From: an uncultured bacterium
GTDB taxonomy: Bacteria > Bacillota_I > Bacilli_A > Erysipelotrichales > Erysipelotrichaceae
DNA length: 64,000 nucleotides
Reading direction: 5' to 3'
Assembly (NCBI GenBank): GCA_903847945.1
Contig: CAINEY010000011.1
Coordinates: 225,290-289,289 of the forward strand
In this document: positions 1-7,554 of the stretch, piece after piece
How the letters are laid out: the number at the start of each line of letters is the position of its first letter
How positions within the stretch are numbered: position 1 is the stretch's first letter
The notes under the pieces: model-generated
Seen by the model: only the letters and a program-made list of their open reading frames with translations
The model's database searches: none
Told to the model about the DNA's origin: nothing
Translations under genes and position numbers: made by a program

Positions 1-206
1 TGGCGGCCTTACCGAAAGGAGCGAAAGTCGAGATCGAAGCCATCGTCATCGATACCCTCGTCTATGAACAGCAAGCCATGCATCAGCACAGCCATGAAGG
101 CTGCAGCTGCGGCGAAGAAGGTTGCGGCGAAGGCTGCGACTGTGAAGGCGACGGTTGTGATTGTGAAGACGGAGAATCCTGTTCCAACGGATCCTGCTGC
201 GGCTAA
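1..206 (+). CDS. ridA: RidA-family protein, C-terminal part, with a cysteine-rich tail (partial)
   Basis: The window opens inside this gene; the reading frame runs from base 3. The first residues (AALPKGAKVEIEAIVI) match the last strand of RidA/YjgF enamine/imine deaminases, which hydrolyse reactive 2-aminoacrylate-type intermediates. Normal RidA proteins end shortly after this strand. Here about 50 further residues follow: a short His-containing stretch (HQHSH) and then a Gly/Asp/Glu/Cys-rich tail with ten cysteines in the last 34 residues, mostly as CxC or GC pairs, ending SCCG. The tail looks like a metal-binding or redox tail, which is an inference. The catalytic arginine would lie upstream and cannot be checked. 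There is no ATG long enough to mark this as an ORF, so it is easily missed. Confidence 0.75.
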   Translation, partial: AALPKGAKVEIEAIVIDTLVYEQQAMHQHSHEGCSCGEEGCGEGCDCEGDGCDCEDGESCSNGSCCG

Positions 207-222
207 CCAGCCGCTTTTTTTT
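199..222 (+). terminator. Rho-independent terminator of the ridA-like gene
   Basis: A 6-bp stem (GCGGCT / AGCCGC) with a 4-base loop is followed by eight T. The left arm includes the last codons and part of the stop codon of the RidA-like gene. Confidence 0.75.
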
Positions 223-255
223 AGGTTTTGTGATCCGCATTGCGAAGAAGAGGGT

Positions 256-711
256 ATGCGACATGTCAATTACCTCGATTACGATCCCGTTTCCCACCGC
301 ACGCGTTTGATGAGCGCACATCCGGACTCCATCGGACTAAAACCGATGCATGTGCTGGAAGCCTGGGCCAATGCGTATGGTACAGGGCTTGAAGGTTCCC
401 GACAGGCTTTCAAATCTGCGCGTGTCGGACGTCAGAAACTGCCGGTACTGATCGACCCTTACCGTCAGATCTACTTCTTTCCGACCCAAAGCCCCAAACA
501 CCCAAGCTGCATCTGGATCAATGCTGCTCAGATCGCCGAAGTGAAAAACGACGGACTCCTGACCAAGATCGTGTTTGGCGACGGGAACGAAGTGGTCCTG
601 CCGATGGGACCCCGATCGATCCGCCGTCAGCTCCATCGCATCGAGTTGATGCGTCAAGCCATCACGCGTCAGGTTTTAGCCGATGGTCTACTGATTGCAC
701 ATCATCCTTGA
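256..711 (+). CDS. comK: ComK-like competence transcription factor
   Basis: The 151-residue product resembles ComK, the DNA-binding master activator of competence genes in Bacillus (192 residues there). The clearest match is the central block around residues 65-90: a hydrophobic strand, then IYFFPTQSP, then CIWINA. ComK has an equivalent YFFPT-SP...C-W block. The C-terminal third is rich in Arg and Leu. I chose the ATG at 256 because a GAAGAAGAGGG stretch precedes it and because any upstream start would overlap the RidA-like gene and its terminator. comEA and comEC at 27.7-30.0 kb are plausible targets. The family call rests on motif recognition only. ComK-like proteins also occur in genomes with no shown competence. 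Confidence 0.7.
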   Translation: MRHVNYLDYDPVSHRTRLMSAHPDSIGLKPMHVLEAWANAYGTGLEGSRQAFKSARVGRQKLPVLIDPYRQIYFFPTQSPKHPSCIWINAAQIAEVKNDGLLTKIVFGDGNEVVLPMGPRSIRRQLHRIELMRQAITRQVLADGLLIAHHP

Positions 712-735
712 AAGTCTGATTAAACTGAGTATAAT
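708..735 (+). promoter_or_regulatory. Possible promoter of the YitT gene
   Basis: TTGAAA, a 16-base spacer and a perfect TATAAT lie across the end of the comK-like gene. The start codon of the next gene is only 13 bases past the -10 box, so the 5' leader would be about 6 bases. The AGGGGAAG that could act as ribosome binding site would then lie mostly upstream of the transcript start. Confidence 0.5.
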
Positions 736-748
736 AGGGGAAGACCTT

Positions 749-1606
749 ATGAAACTCACCTTAAAAGACCTCAAAACTTTGATTTATGTCACCGCGTCAG
801 CCCTGTTGTACACGTTGACGATCAAACTCTTCATCAACGCCGGTGATCTCTTGCCTGGCGGTTTTTCCGGGATCTCTTTGTTGATTTCCCGTGTCATGGA
901 TCGCTATTACGGCGTCTTGATCCCGTTCTCGCTGCTTTACATCGCCTTCAACATTATTCCGACGATCTTGGTTTTTCGGTACGTCGGGAAACGTTTTGCG
1001 ATCTTCTCGGTCATCCAATACGGACTAGTCGCCTTGTTTTCGATGGTGATTCCGGAAATGCCGATCACAGGGGATCTCATCCTCATTTCGATCTTTGGAG
1101 GGATCCTGGGGGGCTTCAGTGTGTTGTTGGCCCTCTTGGTCAACGCCAGCGGGGGAGGCACCGACTTCATCGCGATCTATGCCGCCAATACCCTTAAACG
1201 GGATACCTGGGGTTACATCTTAGCCGGAAACGTCATCGTGTTGGGCATCGCCGGACTGTTGTTTGGTTGGGATAAAGCCCTTTACTCGATCATCTATCAG
1301 TTTGCTTCGACGCAGGTCGTCAGCAGCCGTCACTTGCGTTACAAGCAGACCGCCTTGACGCTGATCACGGAACATCCTGATGACGTCATCCAAAGCATTT
1401 TAGCCACCACCCGTCACGGAATCACCAAACTGTGGGGCGAAGGTGGTTACAGCAAGCAACCCAAGTCGATGTTGTACATGGTCGTTAACGCCTTTGAGAT
1501 CGAAGATGTCATCGAAGCGGCCAAATCCGTCGATCCCAAGATCTTCATCGCCGTCAATAAAATCGAACGCATTATCGGTAATTTCTACCAAAAACCTTAC
1601 GAATAA
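749..1606 (+). CDS. YitT family membrane protein (DUF161/DUF2179)
   Basis: A 285-residue integral membrane protein. The N-terminal about 190 residues hold five or so hydrophobic segments with the Gly-rich LLPGGFSG and NASGGGTDF motifs of the YitT_membrane domain. The last 70 residues form a soluble DUF2179 domain (HGITKLWGEGGYS ... VNKIERIIGNF). YitT proteins are widespread in Bacillota and their transport substrate is not established. The ATG at 749 follows AGGGGAAG. An upstream in-frame start at 695 would run into the preceding gene. It stands alone between comK and the metK riboswitch. Confidence 0.85.
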   Translation: MKLTLKDLKTLIYVTASALLYTLTIKLFINAGDLLPGGFSGISLLISRVMDRYYGVLIPFSLLYIAFNIIPTILVFRYVGKRFAIFSVIQYGLVALFSMVIPEMPITGDLILISIFGGILGGFSVLLALLVNASGGGTDFIAIYAANTLKRDTWGYILAGNVIVLGIAGLLFGWDKALYSIIYQFASTQVVSSRHLRYKQTALTLITEHPDDVIQSILATTRHGITKLWGEGGYSKQPKSMLYMVVNAFEIEDVIEAAKSVDPKIFIAVNKIERIIGNFYQKPYE

Positions 1607-1607
1607 C

Positions 1608-1636
1608 TTGCGCTTTGGGACACTCTGTGCTTAAAT
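1608..1636 (+). promoter_or_regulatory. Probable promoter of the metK riboswitch transcript
   Basis: TTGCGC, a 17-base spacer and TTAAAT preceded by TGC (extended -10). It lies right after the YitT stop codon and about 10 bases before the first riboswitch stem. Confidence 0.5.
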
Positions 1637-1645
1637 AAACATTGT

Positions 1646-1785
1646 CTTATCCAGAGATGGGGTAGAGAGTTAGCTCGCATCACCCCACGCCAACCTGCCG
1701 GAAACGGTAAGGTGGATCCGCTAACACCGATAAGGGACACATCGAATGACAACGCCCTTATCCTGTTGATAAGGGCTTTATTTTT
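1646..1785 (+). promoter_or_regulatory. SAM riboswitch (S-box, SAM-I class) with transcription terminator
   Basis: The basal stem is CTTATC (1646-1651) with GATAAG (1729-1734). Inside lie a P2 arm with GGGGT/ACCCC and GAG/CTC pairs, and a P2 loop GTTAG (1669-1673) that can pair with CTAAC (1721-1725), the S-box pseudoknot. A P3 arm is capped by GAAA. The 3' strand GATAAGGG (1729-1736) can pair alternatively with CCCTTATC (1755-1762), which otherwise forms a 9-bp terminator with GATAAGGGC (1768-1776) and a T-rich tail. When SAM binds, P1 is held and the terminator forms, switching metK off. This mechanism is known for the class; the pairings were read by eye. Confidence 0.88.
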
Positions 1786-1801
1786 CTGTAAGGAGGAACC
1801 C

Positions 1802-2905
1802 ATGAGCAGAACTTATTACTTCTCGTCGGAAAGCGTCACGGACGGACATCCCGACAAAGTGTGCGATCAGATCGCCGATGCGATCTTGGATGAAGCATTA
1901 CGCCAGAATCCGCACTCCAAGATGGCGGTAGAAGCCACCATCAAAGACAACACGGTCGTCATCTACGGTGAACAAACCACGGATGCGTTGTTGGATTACG
2001 CCAAGATAGCGCGAGGCGTCCTTGCGGACATCGGCTATACCGAGTTTTTCAACGTGATCCTGTTGGTGGGTAACCAGTCTCAAAATATCTTTGACAAAGT
2101 CGTCTTGGGCAATGAAATCGCCGCCGGCGACCAAGGCATTATGTTTGGGTATGCCACCAACGAAACTCCCAACTACATGCCCCTGGCCATCGATACGGCC
2201 CATAAACTGTCCAAACGACTTTCAGATTTCAAACATATCGATCCGCGCATCAAACCGGACGGGAAAACGCAAGTCACGGTCCTCTATGAAAACGATAAAC
2301 CGGTTCGCATCACCAAAGTCGTGGTCTCCACCCAACACGATGCCGATCTGGATCTGGATGAACTGCGGACGATTATCCGCAAAGAAGTCATCGATAAAGT
2401 CATCGATCCAAAATGGATCGATTCCATGGACTTCGAAACCATCATCAATCCGGGAGGCAACTTCATCATCGGCGGACCTTACGGGGATTCCGGAACGACC
2501 GGACGTAAGATCGTTGTGGATACCTACGGTGGAATGGGACGCATCGGCGGTGGCTGTTTCTCCTCCAAAGACCCCTCGAAAGTGGATCGCAGTGCGGCGT
2601 ATTACTGCCGCTATGTGGCGAAGAACATCGTCGCGCATGGCTTGGCGGATCGATGTGAAGTGCAAGTCTCTTACGCAATCGGCTTGACCAAACCGCTGTC
2701 CATCTTCATCAACACCTTCGGGACGGAAAAAAAGCCCATTACCGAGATCGAAGCCTTCGTGGCGCGCAACTTTGACTTCACCGTTTCCAACATCATCGAC
2801 GAGTTGAAACTGTTGCGTCCGATCTACCGCAAGACCTCCAATTTCGGTCATTTCGGCCGGGAAGAGGCCGATTTCCTCTGGGAATCGATCAAGGACATCA
2901 AGTAA
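1802..2905 (+). CDS. metK: S-adenosylmethionine synthetase
   Basis: Makes S-adenosylmethionine from methionine and ATP in the cytoplasm. The 367-residue product carries the N-terminal GHPDKVCDQIADAILD motif, the ATP-binding GDQGIMFGYATNET motif at about residue 110, and the GGGCFSSKDPSKVDRSAAY phosphate-binding loop at about residue 255. Family members more often read GGGAFSGKDP there, so this copy has Cys and Ser substitutions. It is slightly shorter than the usual 380-400 residues. The ATG at 1802 follows AAGGAGGA at good spacing; the in-frame upstream extension lies inside the riboswitch and is not coding. Control by the upstream SAM riboswitch gives product feedback. Confidence 0.97.
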   Translation: MSRTYYFSSESVTDGHPDKVCDQIADAILDEALRQNPHSKMAVEATIKDNTVVIYGEQTTDALLDYAKIARGVLADIGYTEFFNVILLVGNQSQNIFDKVVLGNEIAAGDQGIMFGYATNETPNYMPLAIDTAHKLSKRLSDFKHIDPRIKPDGKTQVTVLYENDKPVRITKVVVSTQHDADLDLDELRTIIRKEVIDKVIDPKWIDSMDFETIINPGGNFIIGGPYGDSGTTGRKIVVDTYGGMGRIGGGCFSSKDPSKVDRSAAYYCRYVAKNIVAHGLADRCEVQVSYAIGLTKPLSIFINTFGTEKKPITEIEAFVARNFDFTVSNIIDELKLLRPIYRKTSNFGHFGREEADFLWESIKDIK

Positions 2906-2925
2906 GGACCTTCGGGTCCTTTTTT
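2904..2925 (+). terminator. metK terminator
   Basis: AAGGACC, TTCG tetraloop, GGTCCTT, then T. The stem starts within the metK stop codon. Confidence 0.85.
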
Positions 2926-2936
2926 AAGCGCTTGAG

Positions 2937-2966
2937 TTGAGTGCGTGCCGTGCAAGTGCTACACTT
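2937..2966 (+). promoter_or_regulatory. Promoter of the marR-hlyD-macB operon with an overlapping palindrome
   Basis: TTGAGT (2937-2942), a 17-base spacer and TACACT (2960-2965) with TGC just before it. The palindrome AAGTG-CTA-CACTT (2954-2966) overlaps the -10 box and may be the site for the MarR protein encoded next. An AAGCGCTT core at 2926-2933 is weakly cre-like. Confidence 0.5.
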
Positions 2967-2991
2967 AATGTGCTTAAGGAAGTGAGAAACC

Positions 2992-3435
2992 ATGAACCAA
3001 ACTGAACTGATCACCCAACTGGCCGATTCGATGAGCAAGATCCGTCGAGCCCACAAAACCATGCGGACTCATTTTGATGATGAGTCGCTGCCCTTGTACC
3101 TCTTGATGGATGTCGATGCGATCGCCAACAACGGACAAGTGCCCATCTCAGCCGTCAAAGAAGCCTTAGGCGTGACGGCAGCTGCGGCAACCCAATTCAT
3201 CAAACGCTTGGAGAAACACGGCTACATTGAGCGACAGATTGATCCCAACGATCGTCGAGTTACCCTGATTCAACTCAATGCGAGAGGCAAAGCCGTGGTC
3301 AAACGCACCAAAAAGCAATACCAAGCCGTGATGAACACGTTGATCGCGGAGTTGGGTGAGGAAGACAGCGCTACGCTGATCCGATTATTAAATAAAACCA
3401 TGATGATCCTCGAAAGGAAAGACAACCATGACTAA
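2992..3435 (+). CDS. MarR family transcriptional regulator
   Basis: A 147-residue winged-helix regulator. Residues 30-100 hold the MarR domain, with the recognition-helix region (VTAAAATQFIKRLEKHGYIERQ) and the wing signature DPNDRRVTLIQL. It begins an operon with a HlyD-type adaptor and a MacB-type ABC transporter; the next gene overlaps its end by 8 bases. By analogy it is probably a ligand-responsive repressor of this efflux operon. The ATG at 2992 follows AAGGAAGTGAG. The ligand cannot be read from sequence. Confidence 0.9.
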   Translation: MNQTELITQLADSMSKIRRAHKTMRTHFDDESLPLYLLMDVDAIANNGQVPISAVKEALGVTAAAATQFIKRLEKHGYIERQIDPNDRRVTLIQLNARGKAVVKRTKKQYQAVMNTLIAELGEEDSATLIRLLNKTMMILERKDNHD

Positions 3436-4303
3436 GAAAACGAAACGACTGTTGATTTGGATCGGAGTGATCCTCATACTGGGTTTGGCTGGAACGGCAT
3501 TTGTGAATAACGCGCAAAAGAATGCCCGTCAAGCCCTGATCGATTCCACGGAAGTCGTCACCGTCGAACGCGGTGATTTGACCTTGTATACCCTGGCCAA
3601 AGGCAAGATCGTTTCTGCCAAGACCACCGAATACGGCTTTACCGGTTCATTCAACACCTCCTACGTCAGTGTCGGGGATTTGGTGAGTGCCTACGATGAT
3701 CTGGGGAAATATGTCAACCTGATGGGGCAGACCCGTGTGGTTGAAACCAAGGTCGAGGGAATCGTGATTGCGGTGCCCGGCAGTTTCAGCACGACCTGGG
3801 TGATCGCCGATCCCAATGACCTGGAAATGAGTGTTCAGATCAGTGAGAAAGACATCGCCAAGATCGAAATCGGTCAAACGGCTCAGGTCTTCGTGGATGC
3901 CTTGGGCATCACCGTGGAAGGGTCCGTCAGCGACATCAGTTATTTCGGAAACACCACGGCAGACTACACGACCTATACTGTCATCCTGAGCTTCTCGAAA
4001 GGGGACGCTCCGATCTTTTTGGGGATGACCGGTTCAGGCAAAATCGAAATCAATGCGTTGAACGATGTCTTGTTGGTGCCGGTAGATGCCCTCATTGAAG
4101 ACAACGGGAAGTACTATCTGTTGGATGAGGCTTGGCTGGAACAGCCCAACCGTCCGCAACGCGAGTTCTACCTGGAAGTGACCCTTGGGGCAGCCGACAT
4201 CCGCTTTGCGGAAGTCAGCGCAGAAGGTCTGGAAGGACAAGCGGTCCTGATCCTTCCTTCCGAAACGACCTTTGGGTTCTTCGGCCGCTTCAACAATGAT
4301 TAG
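3428..4303 (+). CDS. HlyD/RND-type periplasmic adaptor-like subunit of an ABC exporter
   Basis: A 291-residue protein with one N-terminal membrane segment (about residues 8-27), then an extracytoplasmic region rich in beta strands, typical of the barrel-sandwich and beta-barrel domains of membrane fusion proteins (YknX-like in Bacillota). The DIAKIEIGQTAQVFVD stretch at about residue 140 is the usual HlyD_D23-type signature. The alpha-helical hairpin between the lipoyl halves is short or absent. It lies between marR and macB-like genes with overlaps on both sides, so the three are almost certainly co-expressed. It probably helps the ABC transporter export a lipophilic compound or peptide; the substrate is unknown. 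Confidence 0.85.
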   Translation: MTKKTKRLLIWIGVILILGLAGTAFVNNAQKNARQALIDSTEVVTVERGDLTLYTLAKGKIVSAKTTEYGFTGSFNTSYVSVGDLVSAYDDLGKYVNLMGQTRVVETKVEGIVIAVPGSFSTTWVIADPNDLEMSVQISEKDIAKIEIGQTAQVFVDALGITVEGSVSDISYFGNTTADYTTYTVILSFSKGDAPIFLGMTGSGKIEINALNDVLLVPVDALIEDNGKYYLLDEAWLEQPNRPQREFYLEVTLGAADIRFAEVSAEGLEGQAVLILPSETTFGFFGRFNND

Positions 4304-4994
4304 CCTCCAAAACGTTAAAAAGCACTATCACATGGGTGAAGTCCTGGTCAAGGCCTTGGATGGCGTTTCTTTTGAGATCGAGAAAGGGGAGTTTGTGGCG
4401 ATTGTCGGTCCTTCCGGCAGCGGCAAATCGACCCTGATGAACATCCTGGGCTGTCTGGATGTGGTCACCGACGGGGTGTACGCACTCAACGGAAAGAAGA
4501 TCCGGGAGTACGATGAGAATGACCTGGCGGAAATCCGCAATGCCTCCATCGGCTTTGTGTTCCAGCAGTTCAACCTCTTGCCCAGTTTTACGGCCATCGA
4601 AAACGTGATGGTGCCCTTGACGTATGCGCGGGTCGGACGCAAAGCACGGGAAGTCAAAGCAAAAACACTCTTAAGCTCGGTTGGCTTAGGTGACCGCATG
4701 ACACACAAACCAACGGAACTCTCCGGAGGTCAGCAACAACGTGTTTCTATTGCCCGTGCCTTGGCGAACGATCCGGACATCATCCTGGCGGATGAACCGA
4801 CCGGAGCCTTGGATTCCAAAACCGGGCAGGAAGTGCTGCGCTTGCTACAAAGCCTTAACCGGCAAGGCAAAACCATCCTGATCATTACCCACGACATGGC
4901 CATTGCGCGTTATGCGCGACGCATCATCCGTTTGAAGGATGGCCTGGTGGAAAGCGATACAGTCAATACGGAGGTCAATGACGATGTTCAATGA
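4296..4994 (+). CDS. MacB/LolD-type ABC transporter ATP-binding protein
   Basis: A 232-residue ATPase with Walker A GPSGSGKST, Q-loop FQQFNLL, signature LSGGQQQR and Walker B ILADEPTGALD, all intact. The pattern is that of the LolD/MacB/YknY class working with FtsX-like permeases. The start at 4296 (MISLQNVKKHY) overlaps the adaptor stop by 8 bases. The longer in-frame ATG at 4272 would add residues with no family match. Its partner permease starts 11 bases before its own stop. Confidence 0.93.
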   Translation: MISLQNVKKHYHMGEVLVKALDGVSFEIEKGEFVAIVGPSGSGKSTLMNILGCLDVVTDGVYALNGKKIREYDENDLAEIRNASIGFVFQQFNLLPSFTAIENVMVPLTYARVGRKAREVKAKTLLSSVGLGDRMTHKPTELSGGQQQRVSIARALANDPDIILADEPTGALDSKTGQEVLRLLQSLNRQGKTILIITHDMAIARYARRIIRLKDGLVESDTVNTEVNDDVQ

Positions 4995-6147
4995 ATATTT
5001 TGCCATCGCCTGGCGTTCCGTCACGGCCCATAAGATCCGCGCCTTACTGACGACCTTAGGCGTGGTGATCGGCGTCAGCAGCGTCATCCTGCTGCTCTCG
5101 TTGGGAAATTCAGCCAAAGCCGAAGCCGAGAAACAGATCCGGTCGATCGGATCGAACCTCATCTATGTGACCGTGACCGATCCGATCGGGGTTCTTCCTT
5201 CGATCTGGCTCGATGAAATCAAAGATGCGGCCCGCATCGCTTACTACAGCGAAATGGTTCAGCGTCCCGTCGTGTATAACGTCAACGGAAACGACATCGA
5301 CGTGACCGTCAGCGGGGTCAACGCGGATTTTGATACCGTGTCATCTTTGACGATGGAGTCGGGACGTTTCCTCAACGACTTGGATACCCGGATGGGTTTA
5401 CCGGTTGCCGTGGTCGGGTTTAAGATCGCCGATGCCTTGTATGCCGGGGATGATCCGATCGGGAAGACCATCGTCATCAACGGAGTTCCCTTTGAGATCA
5501 TCGGGGAAGTCGGTGAACGTGGACAAAGCTTCAGCGGCGACAACGACATGCAGATCTACATCCCCTATGACTTCGCCCTCAACCTGTTCTCCAGCCGGGC
5601 GATCATGCGCAGTTACTATCTGACTTCGATCACCGAAGCGGATGTGAACACAACGCTGACCAAAGTTTCGGCGTACTTGGAAGAGACCTTGCCGTCGACG
5701 TCATTGTACCGTGCTTTCAGTCAATCACAGATCTTGGGCATCATGGATACGTTGATGAGCCTGTTGACCTCGCTTTTGGCGGGGATCGCCTCGATCTCGC
5801 TGATTGTCGGTGGCATCGGTATCATGAACATCATGCTGGTGACCGTGCGTGAACGGACCCGAGAGATTGGGATAAGAAAAGCGTTAGGCGCCAAACGCTC
5901 GCAGATCCTGCTTCAGTTCTTGATCGAAGCAGTCATCATTACACTCTTGGGCGGGTTAATCGGCTTAGGCATTGCGTTTGCCGGGGCCTGGCTCATCAGT
6001 CAAGTCAGCGGGTTTACCGTTACTATCGGCCCGGAAACGGTTCTGTTGGCCTTATTGTTCTCGATAACGATTGGACTCATCTTCGGGATCTATCCCGCCA
6101 ACAAAGCCGGTAAACTGGAACCGGTTGAAGCCTTACGTTATGAATAA
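4984..6147 (+). CDS. MacB/FtsX-type ABC transporter permease
   Basis: A 387-residue protein with the MacB architecture. An N-terminal membrane helix (about residues 20-40) is followed by a large extracytoplasmic MacB_PCD domain (residues 45-230). Three C-terminal helices follow, with the FtsX motif ERTREIGIRKALGA at about residue 295. The start was set at 4984 because GGAGG at 4970-4974 is nine bases upstream; the ATG at 4978 is too close. With the adaptor and ATPase it forms a YknXYZ-like efflux system controlled by the upstream MarR protein. Confidence 0.92.
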   Translation: MFNEYFAIAWRSVTAHKIRALLTTLGVVIGVSSVILLLSLGNSAKAEAEKQIRSIGSNLIYVTVTDPIGVLPSIWLDEIKDAARIAYYSEMVQRPVVYNVNGNDIDVTVSGVNADFDTVSSLTMESGRFLNDLDTRMGLPVAVVGFKIADALYAGDDPIGKTIVINGVPFEIIGEVGERGQSFSGDNDMQIYIPYDFALNLFSSRAIMRSYYLTSITEADVNTTLTKVSAYLEETLPSTSLYRAFSQSQILGIMDTLMSLLTSLLAGIASISLIVGGIGIMNIMLVTVRERTREIGIRKALGAKRSQILLQFLIEAVIITLLGGLIGLGIAFAGAWLISQVSGFTVTIGPETVLLALLFSITIGLIFGIYPANKAGKLEPVEALRYE

Positions 6148-6150
6148 ACA

Positions 6151-6173
6151 AACGACGCCTCTGGCGTCGTTTT
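6151..6173 (+). terminator. Terminator between convergent genes
   Basis: AACGACGCC, TCT loop, GGCGTCGTT, then TTT. It lies between the macB permease and the convergent deacetylase gene. On the minus strand the trailing bases are TGTTT, so it may serve both. Confidence 0.7.
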
Positions 6174-7515
6174 AGTTTTGAACCTCGTGTTGCACGACTG
6201 GGGTTTCCATTGTGATCGGAAGGATCAGCGCGTTGATGGACACCAGGTAGTCCAGGATCAGCGGTAAGGCTACCGCCGTTTCCGCACTGCCGCCTCCGTC
6301 ATGAAGCAGCACCACATTGACACGTCCGCGTTTGATGCCGAGGATTGTGCGGTGGGCAATAAACTCGGCGGTATTGGTGGAATTCCCGTCCCCGCTGGAG
6401 ACATTCCAATCGAAGTAGTGGTAGCCCAGCGCATTGACCTTGGCTGTGACTTTCGTCATGATCCCGGGATTGAAATCACTGATGCGATTACTGGAACCTC
6501 CGGGGAAACGCAGGATCATCGAGCGGATCCCGGTGAGGGAATAGACATGATCGGAGATCCCTTGGAGGTCGCTAAGGTAGGCATCCACCGACGAATAGAT
6601 CCGGTCATAATCGTGCGAATAGGTGTGCAATCCGATGGTATGGCCTTCTTGAACAGCACGGATCAAGGTTTCGTCGTAACGGGAGGATCGTTTGACCACA
6701 AAGAACGTGGCTTTGACCCCGTAATCCGCCAAGACATCCAAGACGGTCTCGGTGTTTAGGCTGGGACCGTCATCAAAGGTCAAGTAAACGATGGTTTCCG
6801 CTTCATCGATCACGGTGACATCCCGCGTTAAGGTCACGGTATTTCCGCCGTCATCGGTGACGGTGTAGGTCACGGTGTAATCACCGATCGTGGTGGGATC
6901 GACGTTGTGATCGACCACAACCCGATCGCTTAGATCGCCGCAGTTGTCACTGACTCGATACCCCGGATCACGAAACGACGCATTGAGCGGGACGTCCATG
7001 GTTTCATACCCTTTAAGACTCAACACAGGGGCTTGAAGATCCTGACGCAGCAGGGTTCGAACGACGGTGGACGTATTTCCACTGGCATCCGTAGCGGTAT
7101 AGACAACGCTGTTGCCTTCCAGTCGAATGCGTAAACGGCGTGCGATCTCGCTATCGACCGCATCGCTGACGTGAATGCCGGGTTCCGCATACGGGGCCAA
7201 GGGACAGACGACTTGGGTCAGATCGCCGTCAAGCGTGATCTCTGGCGGTGTCCGATCAAGCACCCGGACGGTTCGGGTCAATGAGGTGGTTTTTTCATCG
7301 TGTTCCCACGTATAAGTTAAGGTATAAGTACCCGGCACCATCGGATCCAGGCTTCCGGAAACGGTGACCTGGTTATCGGGGGCGACAAATCCAGGATCGG
7401 TGAATGGGGTGCCGGCTTCATGAAGGATCGTCGCAGATCCTTTCAAGCGAAAAGGATCCTGGCAAGCGCCAAGCACCATCAGCAACATCACCAAACCGAT
7501 CCAACGGAGTTTCAT
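6172..7515 (-). CDS. Polysaccharide deacetylase lipoprotein with Ig-like DUF5011 domains
   Basis: A 447-residue lipoprotein: a short signal peptide ends in the lipobox LGAC at residues 15-18. Three beta-rich repeats of the DUF5011 type follow (about residues 24-88, 91-160, 163-235; for example FTDPGF and FRDPGYRVSD). The C-terminal 200 residues form a NodB deacetylase domain. It has TFDDGP (catalytic Asp and metal Asp, about residue 245), HTYSH (metal His pair), RFPGGSS, and LLHDGGG (catalytic His). Such enzymes remove acetyl groups from peptidoglycan or chitin-like sugars; here it would act at the outer face of the membrane. The ATG lies exactly six bases after TATACT with no ribosome binding site, so the mRNA is probably leaderless. 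Confidence 0.9.
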   Translation of the reverse strand: MKLRWIGLVMLLMVLGACQDPFRLKGSATILHEAGTPFTDPGFVAPDNQVTVSGSLDPMVPGTYTLTYTWEHDEKTTSLTRTVRVLDRTPPEITLDGDLTQVVCPLAPYAEPGIHVSDAVDSEIARRLRIRLEGNSVVYTATDASGNTSTVVRTLLRQDLQAPVLSLKGYETMDVPLNASFRDPGYRVSDNCGDLSDRVVVDHNVDPTTIGDYTVTYTVTDDGGNTVTLTRDVTVIDEAETIVYLTFDDGPSLNTETVLDVLADYGVKATFFVVKRSSRYDETLIRAVQEGHTIGLHTYSHDYDRIYSSVDAYLSDLQGISDHVYSLTGIRSMILRFPGGSSNRISDFNPGIMTKVTAKVNALGYHYFDWNVSSGDGNSTNTAEFIAHRTILGIKRGRVNVVLLHDGGGSAETAVALPLILDYLVSINALILPITMETPVVQHEVQN

Positions 7516-7521
7516 GGTTTT

Positions 7522-7530
7522 AGTATACCA
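7522..7530 (-). promoter_or_regulatory. Extended -10 promoter giving a leaderless transcript
   Basis: On the minus strand the bases read TGG then TATACT, then six bases, then the ATG of the deacetylase gene at 7515. With the usual spacing the transcript would start at the A of ATG. The box directly follows the terminator T-run of the upstream ABC operon. Confidence 0.65.
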
Positions 7531-7554
7531 AAAACATCCCTTATCGGGATGTTT
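7528..7554 (-). terminator. Terminator of the heterodimeric ABC exporter operon
   Basis: AAACATCCC (arm), GATAA loop, GGGATGTTT arm and a run of T on the minus strand. The loop contains the stop codon of the upstream gene. Confidence 0.75.

Noticed and set aside
64..255. N-terminal extension of the comK-like ORF from the ATG at 64
   Set aside because: It overlaps the RidA-like gene and its terminator in another frame and has low-complexity Ala/Lys residues that mirror the Cys-rich tail; the ATG at 256 is preferred.
2222..2851. Long antisense ORF opposite metK
   Set aside because: It follows the codon pattern of metK in reverse and has no family match or ribosome binding site. Similar antisense ORFs (35371-36105, 58660-59574, 41827-42570) were rejected for the same reason.
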